From: Sphingomonas mucosissima
GTDB lineage: Bacteria > Pseudomonadota > Alphaproteobacteria > Sphingomonadales > Sphingomonadaceae
Reading direction: 5' to 3'
NCBI RefSeq assembly: GCF_002197665.1
Contig: NZ_NBBJ01000002.1
Coordinates: 248,001-312,000 of the forward strand
DNA: 64,000 bases
The notes beneath the pieces are model-generated. The model saw only the letters and a list, made by a program, of their open reading frames with translations. It had not been told where the DNA came from and searched no databases. The first letter of the stretch is position 1. Every line of letters starts with the position of its first letter. Below are positions 8,948 to 16,404 of this stretch, in pieces. The translations under genes were made by a program, and so were the position numbers.

Positions 8948-9358
8948 TCAGCGCCCCAGCTTCAGCGTGTCGACGATCAGCGACTTGGCGGTGTTCATCA
9001 CCTCCACGTTGTTCTGATACGACCGCGCGGTTTCCATCATGTCGACCAGCTCGCGCGTTTCGTCGACGGCGGACTGGTAAACATAGCCCTCGGCATCGGC
9101 CATCGGGTTGTTCGGATCGCGGATCTTGATCGGCTCTTCGCCCGCGGTGACGACGCGCTCGACGTTCACCGTCGCCATGCCGCTCGCCTGGTCGAACTGG
9201 GTGCGGAACACCGGCTTCATGCTGCGATAGGCGGTTTCGGACGAGCTGGTGACCGCACCGGCATTGGCGAGGTTCGACGCGGTGGTGTTCATCCGCACGA
9301 GCTGCGCGGACATCGCGCGACCGGCGACCTGGAAGATGGAAAGGGGCTGGTTCGCCAT
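8948..9358 (-). CDS. flgC: Proximal rod protein FlgC
   Basis: The 136-residue product has the FlgC features: MANQPLSIFQVAGRAMSAQ, RMNTTASNLANAGAV, the VEPIKI-like region GEEPIKIRDPNNPMADAEG and the C-terminal AVDETRELVDMMETARSYQ. It is a proximal rod subunit next to FlgB. Three bases separate it from flgB. Confidence 0.95.
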   Translation of the reverse strand: MANQPLSIFQVAGRAMSAQLVRMNTTASNLANAGAVTSSSETAYRSMKPVFRTQFDQASGMATVNVERVVTAGEEPIKIRDPNNPMADAEGYVYQSAVDETRELVDMMETARSYQNNVEVMNTAKSLIVDTLKLGR

Positions 9359-9361
9359 GGG

Positions 9362-9700
9362 TTATTCTCCCTTCAGCGCGCGCGTGAGTTGATTGATGCG
9401 CCCGTTCAGGAACGACAACGTCGTCTGATATTGGACGGCGTTTTCGGCGAAGGCGGTCTGCTCCTTGCTGAGCTCCACCGTGTTGCCGTCCATCGAGGGC
9501 GAGTCCGGCGTGCGGTACAGCATCGCCGCATCGATCCCGCCCTGCCGCTCCACGGACGCGAGCGCCTGCGTGAAGTCGATGTCCTTCGCCTTGAAATTCG
9601 GCGTGGAGGCATTGGCGATGTTCGAGGCGAGCAGGTTCATCCGCTGCGCCCGCACCTCGAGCGCCGCGCCGTGAACCCCGAAAAGACTGTTGCTGGCCAT
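9362..9700 (-). CDS. flgB: Proximal rod protein FlgB
   Basis: The 112-residue product from ATG at 9700 starts MASNSLFGVHGAALEVRAQR with the rod motif NIANASTPNFKAKDIDF. An open frame extends 35 codons further upstream, but the start at 9700 has a good ribosome-binding site (AGGAG, 7-8 bases away) and lies downstream of a sigma-54 promoter at 9742-9756; the extension would run back over that promoter. It is the first gene of the flgBCDEFGHIJKL operon. Confidence 0.94.
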   Translation of the reverse strand: MASNSLFGVHGAALEVRAQRMNLLASNIANASTPNFKAKDIDFTQALASVERQGGIDAAMLYRTPDSPSMDGNTVELSKEQTAFAENAVQYQTTLSFLNGRINQLTRALKGE

Positions 9701-9741
9701 GGGCCGGAATTCTCCTGCACGTGCTGTGCGCGAAGGACGTC

Positions 9742-9756
9742 GCAAAGGGTGTGCCA
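9742..9756 (-). promoter_or_regulatory. Sigma-54 promoter of the flgB-flgL operon
   Basis: The minus strand reads TGGCACA, CCCT, TTGC: an exact GG-N10-GC arrangement with near-consensus -24 and -12 boxes. Transcription would begin near 9730, giving a leader of about 30 bases before the flgB ATG. Activation by the FlbD/FleQ-like protein encoded at 20878 is inferred. Confidence 0.85.
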
Positions 9757-9776
9757 AACCGCGGCACCGCCGGGCG

Positions 9777-9837
9777 TTGCCGGTCGCGGCAGGGCAGGGC
9801 GGCAAGCTTTTGCCGGGCGGCCGGCAAGCGTTGCCGG
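9777..9837. promoter_or_regulatory. Cluster of TTGCCGG/CCGGCAA half-sites (candidate activator-binding region)
   Basis: Five half-sites occur within 61 bases: TTGCCGG at 9777, CGGCAA at 9800, TTGCCGG at 9810, CCGGCAA at 9821 and TTGCCGG at 9831, forming nested palindromes with 3-4 base spacers. The cluster is 20-80 bases upstream of the flgB sigma-54 promoter, the normal place for enhancer-type activator sites, and could also serve the divergent motA2 promoter. The same palindrome recurs at 20706-20818 near the activator gene. Function is inferred. Confidence 0.55.
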
Positions 9838-9874
9838 GCGTGAGGACGGCCCCCTTTGTCTACCGGTCGGGTAC

Positions 9875-9969
9875 GTCATGCTGGCCTTGCGCCGGCGTCC
9901 ACGGTGCCGCAGATCCTTGGCTGGCGGGTTCGCGGACCGGTGGATGGCGGGACAAGCCCGGCATCACCC
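9875..9969. repeat. REP-like inverted pair in the flgB/motA2 intergenic region
   Basis: A unit at 9875-9912 (GTCATGCTGGCCTTGCGCCG...) and an inverted, diverged unit at 9934-9969 (GGCGGGACAAGCCCGGCATC) face each other. They belong to the same family as units near 55.5, 58.6 and 62.5 kb. No coding signal was seen in 9701-10070 beyond the promoters and palindromes listed. Confidence 0.55.
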
Positions 9970-10043
9970 AGGAGTAGGCGTTATCGGCGGAAACGCGGCT
10001 GGCTGCGACGCGGTGGGCGCCGCGCTGCGCCAACCATCCAAAC

Positions 10044-10059
10044 TGGCCCACCGCTTGCA
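10044..10059 (+). promoter_or_regulatory. Sigma-54 promoter of the motA2-motB2-flgA operon
   Basis: The plus strand reads TGGCCCA, CCGC, TTGCA with GG-N10-GC spacing. The expected start of transcription (about 12 bases past the GC) falls at about 10070, directly at the ATG of the next gene. Either the message is leaderless or the true start codon is further downstream. Confidence 0.7.
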
Positions 10060-10070
10060 CATGCCCGCGC

Positions 10071-10739
10071 ATGAACCTCGGCAATTTCCTCGATCCGGTC
10101 GCGCTCGCTCTTGTCGGTGGCGGCACGGTCGCGTCCGCGGTGTTGCGCACGCCGGCCGGCGATCTTGCCCGCGCGGTTGTGGCAATGCGCACCCTGGCGC
10201 GCCGGCGATTTTCCGCCGAGCCGCTGCTGGAGCAGATCGACGCGCTGGGGCGTATTGCGCGCCGGCATGGCCCCATGGCGCTCGACAAGTCGGTCATCGC
10301 CGATCCTGATGTCGCGGCAGCCATCGCCGACATCGTCGACGGCCGCGGCCCGGACGCGGTGCGCCTGCGCCTGCGGCACCTGCGCCACGCGCGGATCGAG
10401 CGGCATTGCGCCGCGGCCGATACATGGAGCGGCATGGCAGAGGCGGCACCGGCAATGGGGATGATCGGCACGCTGATCGGCCTCGTCGGCATGTTCGTTC
10501 AGATGACCGACCCGCAGGCAATTGGCGGCGCGATGGCGGTGGCGTTGCTGGCCACCCTTTATGGTGCGCTGCTCGCCAATCTGGTCGCTACGCCGGTCGC
10601 GAACCGCTTGCGGGCGGCCGCGCGCGTGGAAGCATTTGAGCGCCAGCGGCTGGAAGAGCCGCTTGTTGCGCTGGCCGCGCGCGAGCAGCCGCGGGGCGCC
10701 GCCATCCGTGCGGTGCACAGCGCAAGCGATGCCGCGTGA
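10071..10739 (+). CDS. MotA/TolQ/ExbB-family protein, shortened second stator subunit
   Basis: The 222-residue protein aligns by eye with MotA from its second membrane segment onward: FLDPVALALVGGGTVASAVL (about 6-25), then a cytoplasmic loop, APAMGMIGTLIGLVGMF (about 127-143, with the conserved proline) and AVALLATLYGALLANLVATP. MotA's first membrane segment is missing, and upstream in-frame codons back to the stop at 9975-9977 encode nothing hydrophobic. It overlaps the MotB-like gene by 4 bases, so the two are very likely a channel pair. Whether it drives rotation or has another role cannot be told from sequence; identity as a MotA-family protein is secure. Confidence 0.8.
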   Translation: MNLGNFLDPVALALVGGGTVASAVLRTPAGDLARAVVAMRTLARRRFSAEPLLEQIDALGRIARRHGPMALDKSVIADPDVAAAIADIVDGRGPDAVRLRLRHLRHARIERHCAAADTWSGMAEAAPAMGMIGTLIGLVGMFVQMTDPQAIGGAMAVALLATLYGALLANLVATPVANRLRAAARVEAFERQRLEEPLVALAAREQPRGAAIRAVHSASDAA

Positions 10740-11257
10740 CGGGCTCGAGCGAGTTTCCCGATACGCCGGCGGGGCGGCCACTGTGGCTCGTGACGCTGGC
10801 GGACCTTGCGCTGCTGCTGGTCGGCTTCTTTGTGCTGATGCAGGCCAATCAGTCGCTGGATCGCACGGCATTGGCGGACGGTATTCGTGCCGGCTTCGGT
10901 GCCCCGGCTGCGGTCGCTGCGTCCGACCCGTTGCCGGTCGCTTCCGCCGGTGTCTTCGATTTCGCGCGTGGCTCCGCGGCGCTTCCCGCTTCTGCCGGAA
11001 GCCTTCGCGCCTGGGCCCGGGAAGCGGTGAGCGATCCGCGCGTGTCCGTGCGGGTCACGGCGTCGGTCGATGGCACGGCCGGCGATGTTGATCGGGATAC
11101 CGGCAGCGCCGCGGTTCTTGCCGCGGATCGTGCGCGTGCCGTTGCCGTCGCTCTGGCGCCCGACGTGCCGGGCCACCGCCTCCTCCTCGAGACTGCGGAC
11201 CGGCCGTCCCGCCGCCAAGTGGTCGTCACGACAGCATTTACCGGAGAGAAGAAGTGA
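10736..11257 (+). CDS. MotB-like protein with reduced OmpA-type domain
   Basis: The 173-residue product (GTG start) has one membrane helix near the N-terminus, LVTLADLALLLVGFFVLMQA (about 18-37), which keeps the channel aspartate typical of MotB (ADL). The periplasmic part is only about 130 residues and weakly OmpA-like: FDFARGSAALPAS and AADRARAVAVALAPD resemble the start and RA-helix of the domain, but the usual Gly-His-Thr-Asp stretch is not recognisable. MotB is normally about 250-300 residues. It overlaps motA2 and flgA by 4 bases each, as part of a sigma-54-driven operon. Confidence 0.75.
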   Translation: MTGSSEFPDTPAGRPLWLVTLADLALLLVGFFVLMQANQSLDRTALADGIRAGFGAPAAVAASDPLPVASAGVFDFARGSAALPASAGSLRAWAREAVSDPRVSVRVTASVDGTAGDVDRDTGSAAVLAADRARAVAVALAPDVPGHRLLLETADRPSRRQVVVTTAFTGEKK

Positions 11258-11766
11258 TTGCGTTCGCTCTGGCGCTTGCCGCCGCTGCCCCACATCAGGA
11301 TACCGCCGCGCTCGACAGGGTGGTCGCGGGTTTCACCGGCCGATCGATCGGCGAAGATGGCGGTGCGCGCGCTGCGATCGATCCGCGTCTGCGGCTGAAG
11401 CAATGTCCCACTGTTGCCCTGTCATGGCGCACGGACGCGCATGATGCGGTTGTCGTGTCCTGCGCCGGCCCCGAATGGCGCCTGTTCGTGCCCATCCGCA
11501 TGGCCGCGCAATCCGCCGCGGTGGTCCGTGCGCCCGCTACCGCCGCCACCTCCGCGCCGGCGCCGTCCGAGAAGATCATCAAGCGCGGTGATCCGCTGGT
11601 GATCGAGGCCGGCTCAAACGGCTTCTCGATCACGCGCGAAGGGGTCGCCATGGCGGATGCCGCCGAAGGCCAGCGCCTGATGGTGCGCGTGGATGGCGGC
11701 AAGATGCCGGTGCAGGCGGTGGCGCTCGCCCCGGGCCGCGCAACGCTGCCGGGATGGGTGGAGTGA
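11254..11766 (+). CDS. flgA: Flagellar P-ring assembly chaperone FlgA
   Basis: The 170-residue protein (GTG start) has a short hydrophobic leader (MIAFALALAAAAP), the FlgA motif AAIDPRLRLKQCP at about 42-54, and a C-terminal SAF/FlgA domain from about residue 105: IIKRGDPLVIEAGSNGFSI, GVAMADAAEGQRLMVRV and PGRATLPG. FlgA helps FlgI assemble in the periplasm. The gene is shorter than enterobacterial FlgA (about 220) but complete in its core. It overlaps motB2 and ends 9 bases before a sigma-28 promoter for flgM. Confidence 0.85.
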   Translation: MIAFALALAAAAPHQDTAALDRVVAGFTGRSIGEDGGARAAIDPRLRLKQCPTVALSWRTDAHDAVVVSCAGPEWRLFVPIRMAAQSAAVVRAPATAATSAPAPSEKIIKRGDPLVIEAGSNGFSITREGVAMADAAEGQRLMVRVDGGKMPVQAVALAPGRATLPGWVE

Positions 11767-11775
11767 AAAAAGTCC

Positions 11776-11802
11776 TAAAGCCCTGCGCACCGCGGCCGTT
11801 TA
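11776..11802 (+). promoter_or_regulatory. Sigma-28 type promoter of flgM-flgN
   Basis: CTAAA, 15 bases, then GCCGTTTA, the same architecture as the motA, flagellin and fliD promoters. The -10 ends 33 bases before the flgM ATG. A FliA-driven flgM would give the usual negative feedback loop. Confidence 0.72.
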
Positions 11803-11835
11803 AGCCGGTGGGATCGAGGCGTAGCAGGTGTGATC

Positions 11836-12114
11836 ATGGTCGACTCAATCGGGCCCAGGCCCTTGGATCGGAAAGTTGGCGGGGTGACGCGCGTCGGGAC
11901 GGTTTCGGCCCCGCCGACGGTGACGAAGCAGCCGCAGGCCGTTCAGGCGCCGACCGTCGCGGCACGGCTTTCCGCCTCCGCCCCCGTGGACATCGCACGG
12001 GTGGAGAAGATCAAGCAGGCGATCGCCAAGGGCGACTATCCGCTTTCCCCCACCACAATCGCCGACGCGCTGGTCGCGGCGCGCTACGAATGGATGTCGC
12101 ATGACGAGGCGTGA
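11836..12114 (+). CDS. flgM: Anti-sigma-28 factor FlgM
   Basis: The 92-residue protein has the FlgM C-terminal sigma-binding part: DIARVEKIKQAIAKGDYPLS (about 53-72) followed by TIADALVAARYEW. The N-terminal half is disordered and rich in Pro, Val and Thr, as usual. ATG at 11836 was chosen because AGCAGG lies about 7 bases upstream; an in-frame GTG at 11830 is a possible alternative. FlgM holds FliA inactive until hook completion, then is exported. It overlaps flgN by 14 bases. Confidence 0.88.
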   Translation: MVDSIGPRPLDRKVGGVTRVGTVSAPPTVTKQPQAVQAPTVAARLSASAPVDIARVEKIKQAIAKGDYPLSPTTIADALVAARYEWMSHDEA

Positions 12115-12412
12115 GGCCCTGATCCGCGTGATCGACACGCTTCACCAGGAAATCTCGGCGCTGAAGGCCAATGACGTTGCCGGCCTCGAGAAAGCGACCT
12201 CGGCGAAGCTCGTCGCGATCGATACGCTGCGCGGTCTGGGGGACGGCCCGGCGGGACCGGAGCTGCGCGAACTGGCCGACGAGGCGAACCGGCTGAACGA
12301 CACCTGCCGCATCTACGTCAATCTGATGGCGGCAAATGTTCGCCGCCGCCTGCAACTTTTGACCGGCGAGGGCGGCAATGCCTATCGCCCGGGTGCCGTC
12401 GCCTACGCCTGA
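12101..12412 (+). CDS. flgN: FlgN-like flagellar export chaperone
   Basis: The 103-residue, all-helical product (MTRREALIRVIDTLHQEISA) has the size, position after flgM and helical heptads (LDTLRGL, ELADEANRLNDTCRIY) of FlgN, the chaperone for FlgK and FlgL. FlgN sequences are weakly conserved, so the name rests on context as much as sequence. Its start lies within the flgM coding region. A sigma-54 promoter for the next unit follows at 12481. Confidence 0.7.
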   Translation: MTRREALIRVIDTLHQEISALKANDVAGLEKATSAKLVAIDTLRGLGDGPAGPELRELADEANRLNDTCRIYVNLMAANVRRRLQLLTGEGGNAYRPGAVAYA

Positions 12413-12480
12413 GGGGCCGTCCGCTGCCCGGGCTCCGGCCCGGTGCCGCAATTCACCTCCACGGCTTCGACCCCCTGATC

Positions 12481-12495
12481 TGGCACGCCCCTTGC
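12481..12495 (+). promoter_or_regulatory. Sigma-54 promoter of sltF-flhA-fliA
   Basis: TGGCACG, CCCC, TTGC: a consensus sigma-54 promoter with exact GG-N10-GC spacing. Transcription would begin near 12507. It places flhA and the sigma-28 gene fliA under sigma-54 control, as a middle-class operon. Confidence 0.88.
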
Positions 12496-12535
12496 TGATC
12501 GCTCCCTGAAGAACAGGGAAGTGCGTACAGCAACG

Positions 12536-13405
12536 ATGACCGTCAACGCCGTCACTACCACCGCCGGCCGGGTGCAGTCCGCGATCCAGCGCGCTGCCGC
12601 CCGAACCGGGATCGACTTCGATTACCTGATGGGCCAGGCCAAGGTCGAAAGCGGGTTCAACGCGTCTGCACGCGCGCGCACCTCGTCCGCCAGCGGCCTC
12701 TATCAGTTCATCGAGCAGAGCTGGCTGGCGGTGATGAAGGATCACGGCGCGAAGCACGGCATGGGCTGGGCCGCCGACGGCATCCAGCGCAATTCCGCCG
12801 GGCGGCTCACCGTCAGCGATCCCGGCCTGCGCCGTGCGATCCTGGACCTGCGCAACAATCCCGACGCCGCCTCGCTGATGGCGGCCGAGCACGCCTCCGA
12901 CAACAAGGACGCGCTCGAAGCGAGTCTGGGCCGGGAAGCGACCGGCACCGATCTTTACATGGCGCATTTCCTGGGGCTGGGCGGCGCCAAGCAATTCCTG
13001 AAGGCAATGCAGGCCGCGCCGGATCGCGCGGCGGCCAGCATGTTCCCCGCCGCCGCAGGTGCCAATCGCAACGTCTTCTTCAACCGCGACGGCTCGGCCC
13101 GTTCGCTGTCGGACGTGTACGAACGCTTCGGCGCGAAGCTGGGGGACGGGGCAGGGCCTGCCGGCAGCACCGGCAATGCCGGCAACGATTTGCCGCGCCT
13201 GCAATTCGCCGCGCAGATGCTTGACATGGAAGGCGCAACGGTGATCACCGGCGCTAACCAGTCTGCGTCGGACGCGATGACCTGGGCAACGGCCGCCATG
13301 GGCCGAAACAATCCCGCGGCACGCGTGCAGACGGCCAATCTGCTCCGCCCGTCGCCGGATAACGCCCGGCTTGCGTACATGATGCTCGCGAGCATGGGGG
13401 GCTGA
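12536..13405 (+). CDS. Flagellum-associated lytic transglycosylase (SltF-like)
   Basis: The 289-residue product carries an SLT-type lytic transglycosylase domain in its first third: FDYLMGQAKVESGFNASA includes the catalytic Glu (VES) at about residue 36, and ASGLYQFIEQSWL is the second conserved block. The rest is family-specific, rich in Ala. No clear signal peptide is seen; export by the flagellar system or leaderless secretion is possible. It lies between a sigma-54 promoter and flhA, and FlgJ here lacks a muramidase domain, so it probably opens the peptidoglycan for the rod. GTG at 12521 is an alternative start, but its Shine-Dalgarno spacing is too short. Confidence 0.82.
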   Translation: MTVNAVTTTAGRVQSAIQRAAARTGIDFDYLMGQAKVESGFNASARARTSSASGLYQFIEQSWLAVMKDHGAKHGMGWAADGIQRNSAGRLTVSDPGLRRAILDLRNNPDAASLMAAEHASDNKDALEASLGREATGTDLYMAHFLGLGGAKQFLKAMQAAPDRAAASMFPAAAGANRNVFFNRDGSARSLSDVYERFGAKLGDGAGPAGSTGNAGNDLPRLQFAAQMLDMEGATVITGANQSASDAMTWATAAMGRNNPAARVQTANLLRPSPDNARLAYMMLASMGG

Positions 13406-13409
13406 GCAC

Positions 13410-15521
13410 ATGAAGTTGCTCGCCAGTTCGCGCCAAGCGGCGCTGCCCGCCGCGATCCTGCTGCTCGTCCTCGTCATGGTGGTGCCGATCCCGGCAGCGC
13501 TGCTCGACGTGTTCTTTGTCGCCAATATCGCGATCAGTCTCGCGGTGCTGATGGTCGCCCTGAACGCGCAGAAGCCGCTCGATTTCTCGTCTTTCCCGAC
13601 GGTTCTCCTCTTCACCACCCTGTTCCGCCTCGGCCTCAACGTCGCATCGACGCGGGTCGTGCTGGTCCATGGGCATGAGGGCGAGGCCGCGGCCGGCCAT
13701 GTCATCGAGGCATTCGGCAGCTTCCTGATCGGCGGCGATTACATCGTCGGCATTTTCGTCTTCGCGATCCTGATGATCATCAACCTGATCGTAGTGACCA
13801 AGGGCGCGGGCCGCGTCTCCGAAGTGTCGGCGCGCTTCACGCTCGATGCGCTGCCCGGCAAGCAGATGGCGATCGACGCCGATCTGAACGCCGGCCTCAT
13901 CACGCCGGACGAGGCGAAGAAGCGGCGCGTCGAAGTTTCCACCGAGGCCGATTTCTACGGCTCGATGGATGGTTCGTCCAAGTTCGTGAAGGGTGACGCG
14001 ATCGCCGCGATCCTGATCCTGGCCGCGAACATCATCGGCGGGCTGATCCTGGGGCCGGTCAGCCACGGCATGACGATCGCCGATGCGGCCAAGGGTTATA
14101 CGCTGCTGGCGATCGGTGACGCGCTGGTGGCGCAGTTGCCATCGCTGATGCTCTCGATCGCCGCTGCCGCGATCGTGACGCGCGTGTCCTCTGAGAAGGA
14201 CCTCGCGGGACAGATCGGCAGCCAGTTCGGTAGCCCGCGCACCTGGACGCCGGTTGCCGGAATCCTCGGCCTGCTGGGCATTATGCCCGGCATGCCGCAC
14301 CTCGTGCTGCTGCCCGCCGCGGGCATCGCGGGCTTTGCCGCGTGGAAGCTGCACCAGATTGCGCAGCGTCCTGCGCCGGTCGAGGAAGTCGCCGCGCCAG
14401 AGCCGATCGACCAGTCGCGCATCGGCTGGGAGGAAGTGACCGACGGCATGATGGTGAACCTCGACATCGGCTATGGCCTCGTGCCGCTCGTGGACGAGCG
14501 CAAGGGCGCGCCGCTTATGGGCCGGATCACCGGCGTCAGGCGGCAGCTGTCGAAGGAACTCGGCTTTGTCGTGCCGCAGGTGAAGGTGCGCGACGACATC
14601 AACCTTGCGCCTTACACCTATCGCTTGCTGGTGGGCGGCGTTGTCGTCGGCGAGGATCAGGTGTCGCCCGACGAGATGCTGGCGCTCGACACCGGCACCG
14701 GCTTTGGCGAGTTGCAGGGCAAGAAGGCGAAGGATCCTACCTTCGGTCTCGACGCCACGTGGATCGCGCCGGGTGATGCCGATGCCGCCACCGGCGCAGG
14801 CTATCTGGTGGTCGACTCCGGTACCGTGATCGCGACTCACCTGAACCACGCACTGGGCGCTAACGCGGCCGACCTGCTCGGCGCGGACGAAGTGCAGGCG
14901 CTGCTCGATGGGCTGAAGGAGCGCAATCCGCAGCTCGTCGCGTCGATCGTGCCGCAGCCGCTGTCGCTCACCACGCTCACCAGCGTGCTGAAGGCGCTGC
15001 TCAACGAAGGCATCACGCTGAAGGAATTCCGCCGCATCGCGTCCGCCATCGCGGTCGTCGCGCAGCGGACGCAGGATGCCGAGGAAATCGTCGAGCTGAT
15101 CCGCCCGGAACTGGGGCCGCTGATCATCCAAAAACTGTGCGGCGTGCGAGAGCCGCTGCGCGTGATGACGCTGGAGGGTGGACTCGAAGGGCTGCTCGGC
15201 CAGGCGATGCGGTCCGATCCGTCACGCCGCCATGTCGTCGAGCCCGAACTCGGGCGCCGCATCGTCGATGCGCTGCAGCGCGCTGCCCAGCCGATGATTG
15301 CCGAGGCAAAGCCCTTTGCGCTCGTCGTGCAGCCCGCGATCCGCGTCGCGATCCGCAAGCTTGTCAAAACCTGTCTGCCGGACACCCCCGTCATGAGCTT
15401 CTTCGAAGTCCCCGAGGATAAGGCCGTCGAGGTCGTCGCCGTGATCGGCGCGAACGACGCCCACCCGGCACCCAACAGCCTTCTTGGTGCGGGCCAGCCG
15501 CAGATGGCGGTGGCGGCATGA
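13410..15521 (+). CDS. flhA: Flagellar type III export gate protein FlhA
   Basis: The 703-residue protein shows FlhA architecture: about eight membrane segments in residues 12-310, the conserved FHIPEP-type region FPTVLLFTTLFRLGLNVAST, the DALPGKQMAIDADLNAGLI loop, and a large cytoplasmic domain. FlhA forms the export gate ring and docks chaperone-substrate complexes. It begins 4 bases after sltF and overlaps fliA by 4 bases. Confidence 0.97.
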   Translation: MKLLASSRQAALPAAILLLVLVMVVPIPAALLDVFFVANIAISLAVLMVALNAQKPLDFSSFPTVLLFTTLFRLGLNVASTRVVLVHGHEGEAAAGHVIEAFGSFLIGGDYIVGIFVFAILMIINLIVVTKGAGRVSEVSARFTLDALPGKQMAIDADLNAGLITPDEAKKRRVEVSTEADFYGSMDGSSKFVKGDAIAAILILAANIIGGLILGPVSHGMTIADAAKGYTLLAIGDALVAQLPSLMLSIAAAAIVTRVSSEKDLAGQIGSQFGSPRTWTPVAGILGLLGIMPGMPHLVLLPAAGIAGFAAWKLHQIAQRPAPVEEVAAPEPIDQSRIGWEEVTDGMMVNLDIGYGLVPLVDERKGAPLMGRITGVRRQLSKELGFVVPQVKVRDDINLAPYTYRLLVGGVVVGEDQVSPDEMLALDTGTGFGELQGKKAKDPTFGLDATWIAPGDADAATGAGYLVVDSGTVIATHLNHALGANAADLLGADEVQALLDGLKERNPQLVASIVPQPLSLTTLTSVLKALLNEGITLKEFRRIASAIAVVAQRTQDAEEIVELIRPELGPLIIQKLCGVREPLRVMTLEGGLEGLLGQAMRSDPSRRHVVEPELGRRIVDALQRAAQPMIAEAKPFALVVQPAIRVAIRKLVKTCLPDTPVMSFFEVPEDKAVEVVAVIGANDAHPAPNSLLGAGQPQMAVAA

Positions 15522-16264
15522 GCGCGATGCCCCAGCAGGCGCAGTTCGAGCGCGTCACCCCGCTCACCTACACGCCGCGCAGCCGCGCGCGTGATGAAGG
15601 CGCGCTGGTGCGTGAGCACCTGCCGCTCGTCCGCCGACTGGCCTGGCATGTCCATGGCAGCGTCTCGACGGCGGTCGAGGTGGAGGATCTGGTGCAGACG
15701 GGACTGGTTGCGCTGGTCGAGGCCGCAGGGTCGTTCGAGGACCGCGGGCAAGTGACCTTCAGGCAGTATCTCACCACGCGGCTGCGCGGCGCGATGATCG
15801 ACGAGCTGCGCCGCCATGCCGCAATGACGCGCGGCGCGATCAAGCGGCGGCGTGCCTATCAGGGCGCCATGAAAGCACTCACCAACGAACTGCGCCGTGC
15901 GCCCACGGAAAGCGAACTCGCCGCCACGCTGGACGTCAGCGTCCAGAAACTGCGATCGGATTACGCCACGGCGGAAGCGGTGCAGTTTGACTCGATCGAC
16001 GAAGTCTATGCCGACGATCAGCCCTGGTTCGCGAGTGCCGAGCCTAGCGCGTTCGACCAATTGGCCGAAGGGCAAGTTCGTGATCGCCTGATCGCCGCCA
16101 TCGCTTCGCTGCCCGAACGCGATCAGCTGGTGATCCAGCTTTACCACGTCGAGGAGCTGAACCTTGACGAGATCGGGGCTGTCTTGGGAGTAGGCGCGGC
16201 ACGTGTTTGTCAGATCAAGAGCGCCGCTCATGCCAAGCTGAAGAAGGCGATGGCGCGGGTTTGA
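15518..16264 (+). CDS. fliA: Flagellar RNA polymerase sigma-28 factor FliA
   Basis: The 248-residue protein has sigma region 2 (LVREHLPLVRRLAWHVHG, VEVEDLVQTGLVALVEAA, FRQYLTTRLRGAMIDELRR), region 3 (PTESELAATLDVSVQKLR) and region 4 (LPERDQLVIQLYHVEELN, GVGAARVCQIKSAAHAKLK). This matches FliA. It should recognise the five CTAAA-N15-G(T/C)CGTTT promoters seen in this window and be held by FlgM (11836). Its start overlaps the flhA stop by 4 bases. Confidence 0.94.
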   Translation: MSAMPQQAQFERVTPLTYTPRSRARDEGALVREHLPLVRRLAWHVHGSVSTAVEVEDLVQTGLVALVEAAGSFEDRGQVTFRQYLTTRLRGAMIDELRRHAAMTRGAIKRRRAYQGAMKALTNELRRAPTESELAATLDVSVQKLRSDYATAEAVQFDSIDEVYADDQPWFASAEPSAFDQLAEGQVRDRLIAAIASLPERDQLVIQLYHVEELNLDEIGAVLGVGAARVCQIKSAAHAKLKKAMARV

Positions 16265-16404
16265 GCCAGCTCCGCTCGGCGGCAATGGAACGACGGCTCA
16301 AGGCGGAGAAATGCTCGCGTTTGCTTCTCTTAGCGACGACCACCTAATTCAGGTGAACGCAAAATTTGGGAACGTATCCCGCTGCCCATGCGTAGCACCG
16401 ACCC

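Noticed and set aside
12521..12535. GTG at 12521 as the start of the transglycosylase gene.
   Set aside because: The purine-rich AGGGAA touches the GTG, too close for a Shine-Dalgarno; ATG at 12536 begins the plausible protein.
13254..15131. A 625-codon minus-strand open frame opposite flhA.
   Set aside because: Antisense to the well conserved FlhA; composition (Arg/Asp/Gln/His) shows a shadow.
16371..16397. GGAAC-N17-CGTA before the YqcI/YcgG gene as an EcfG promoter.
   Set aside because: The -10 half ends in A instead of GTT, and the would-be transcript starts at the ATG; too weak to annotate.
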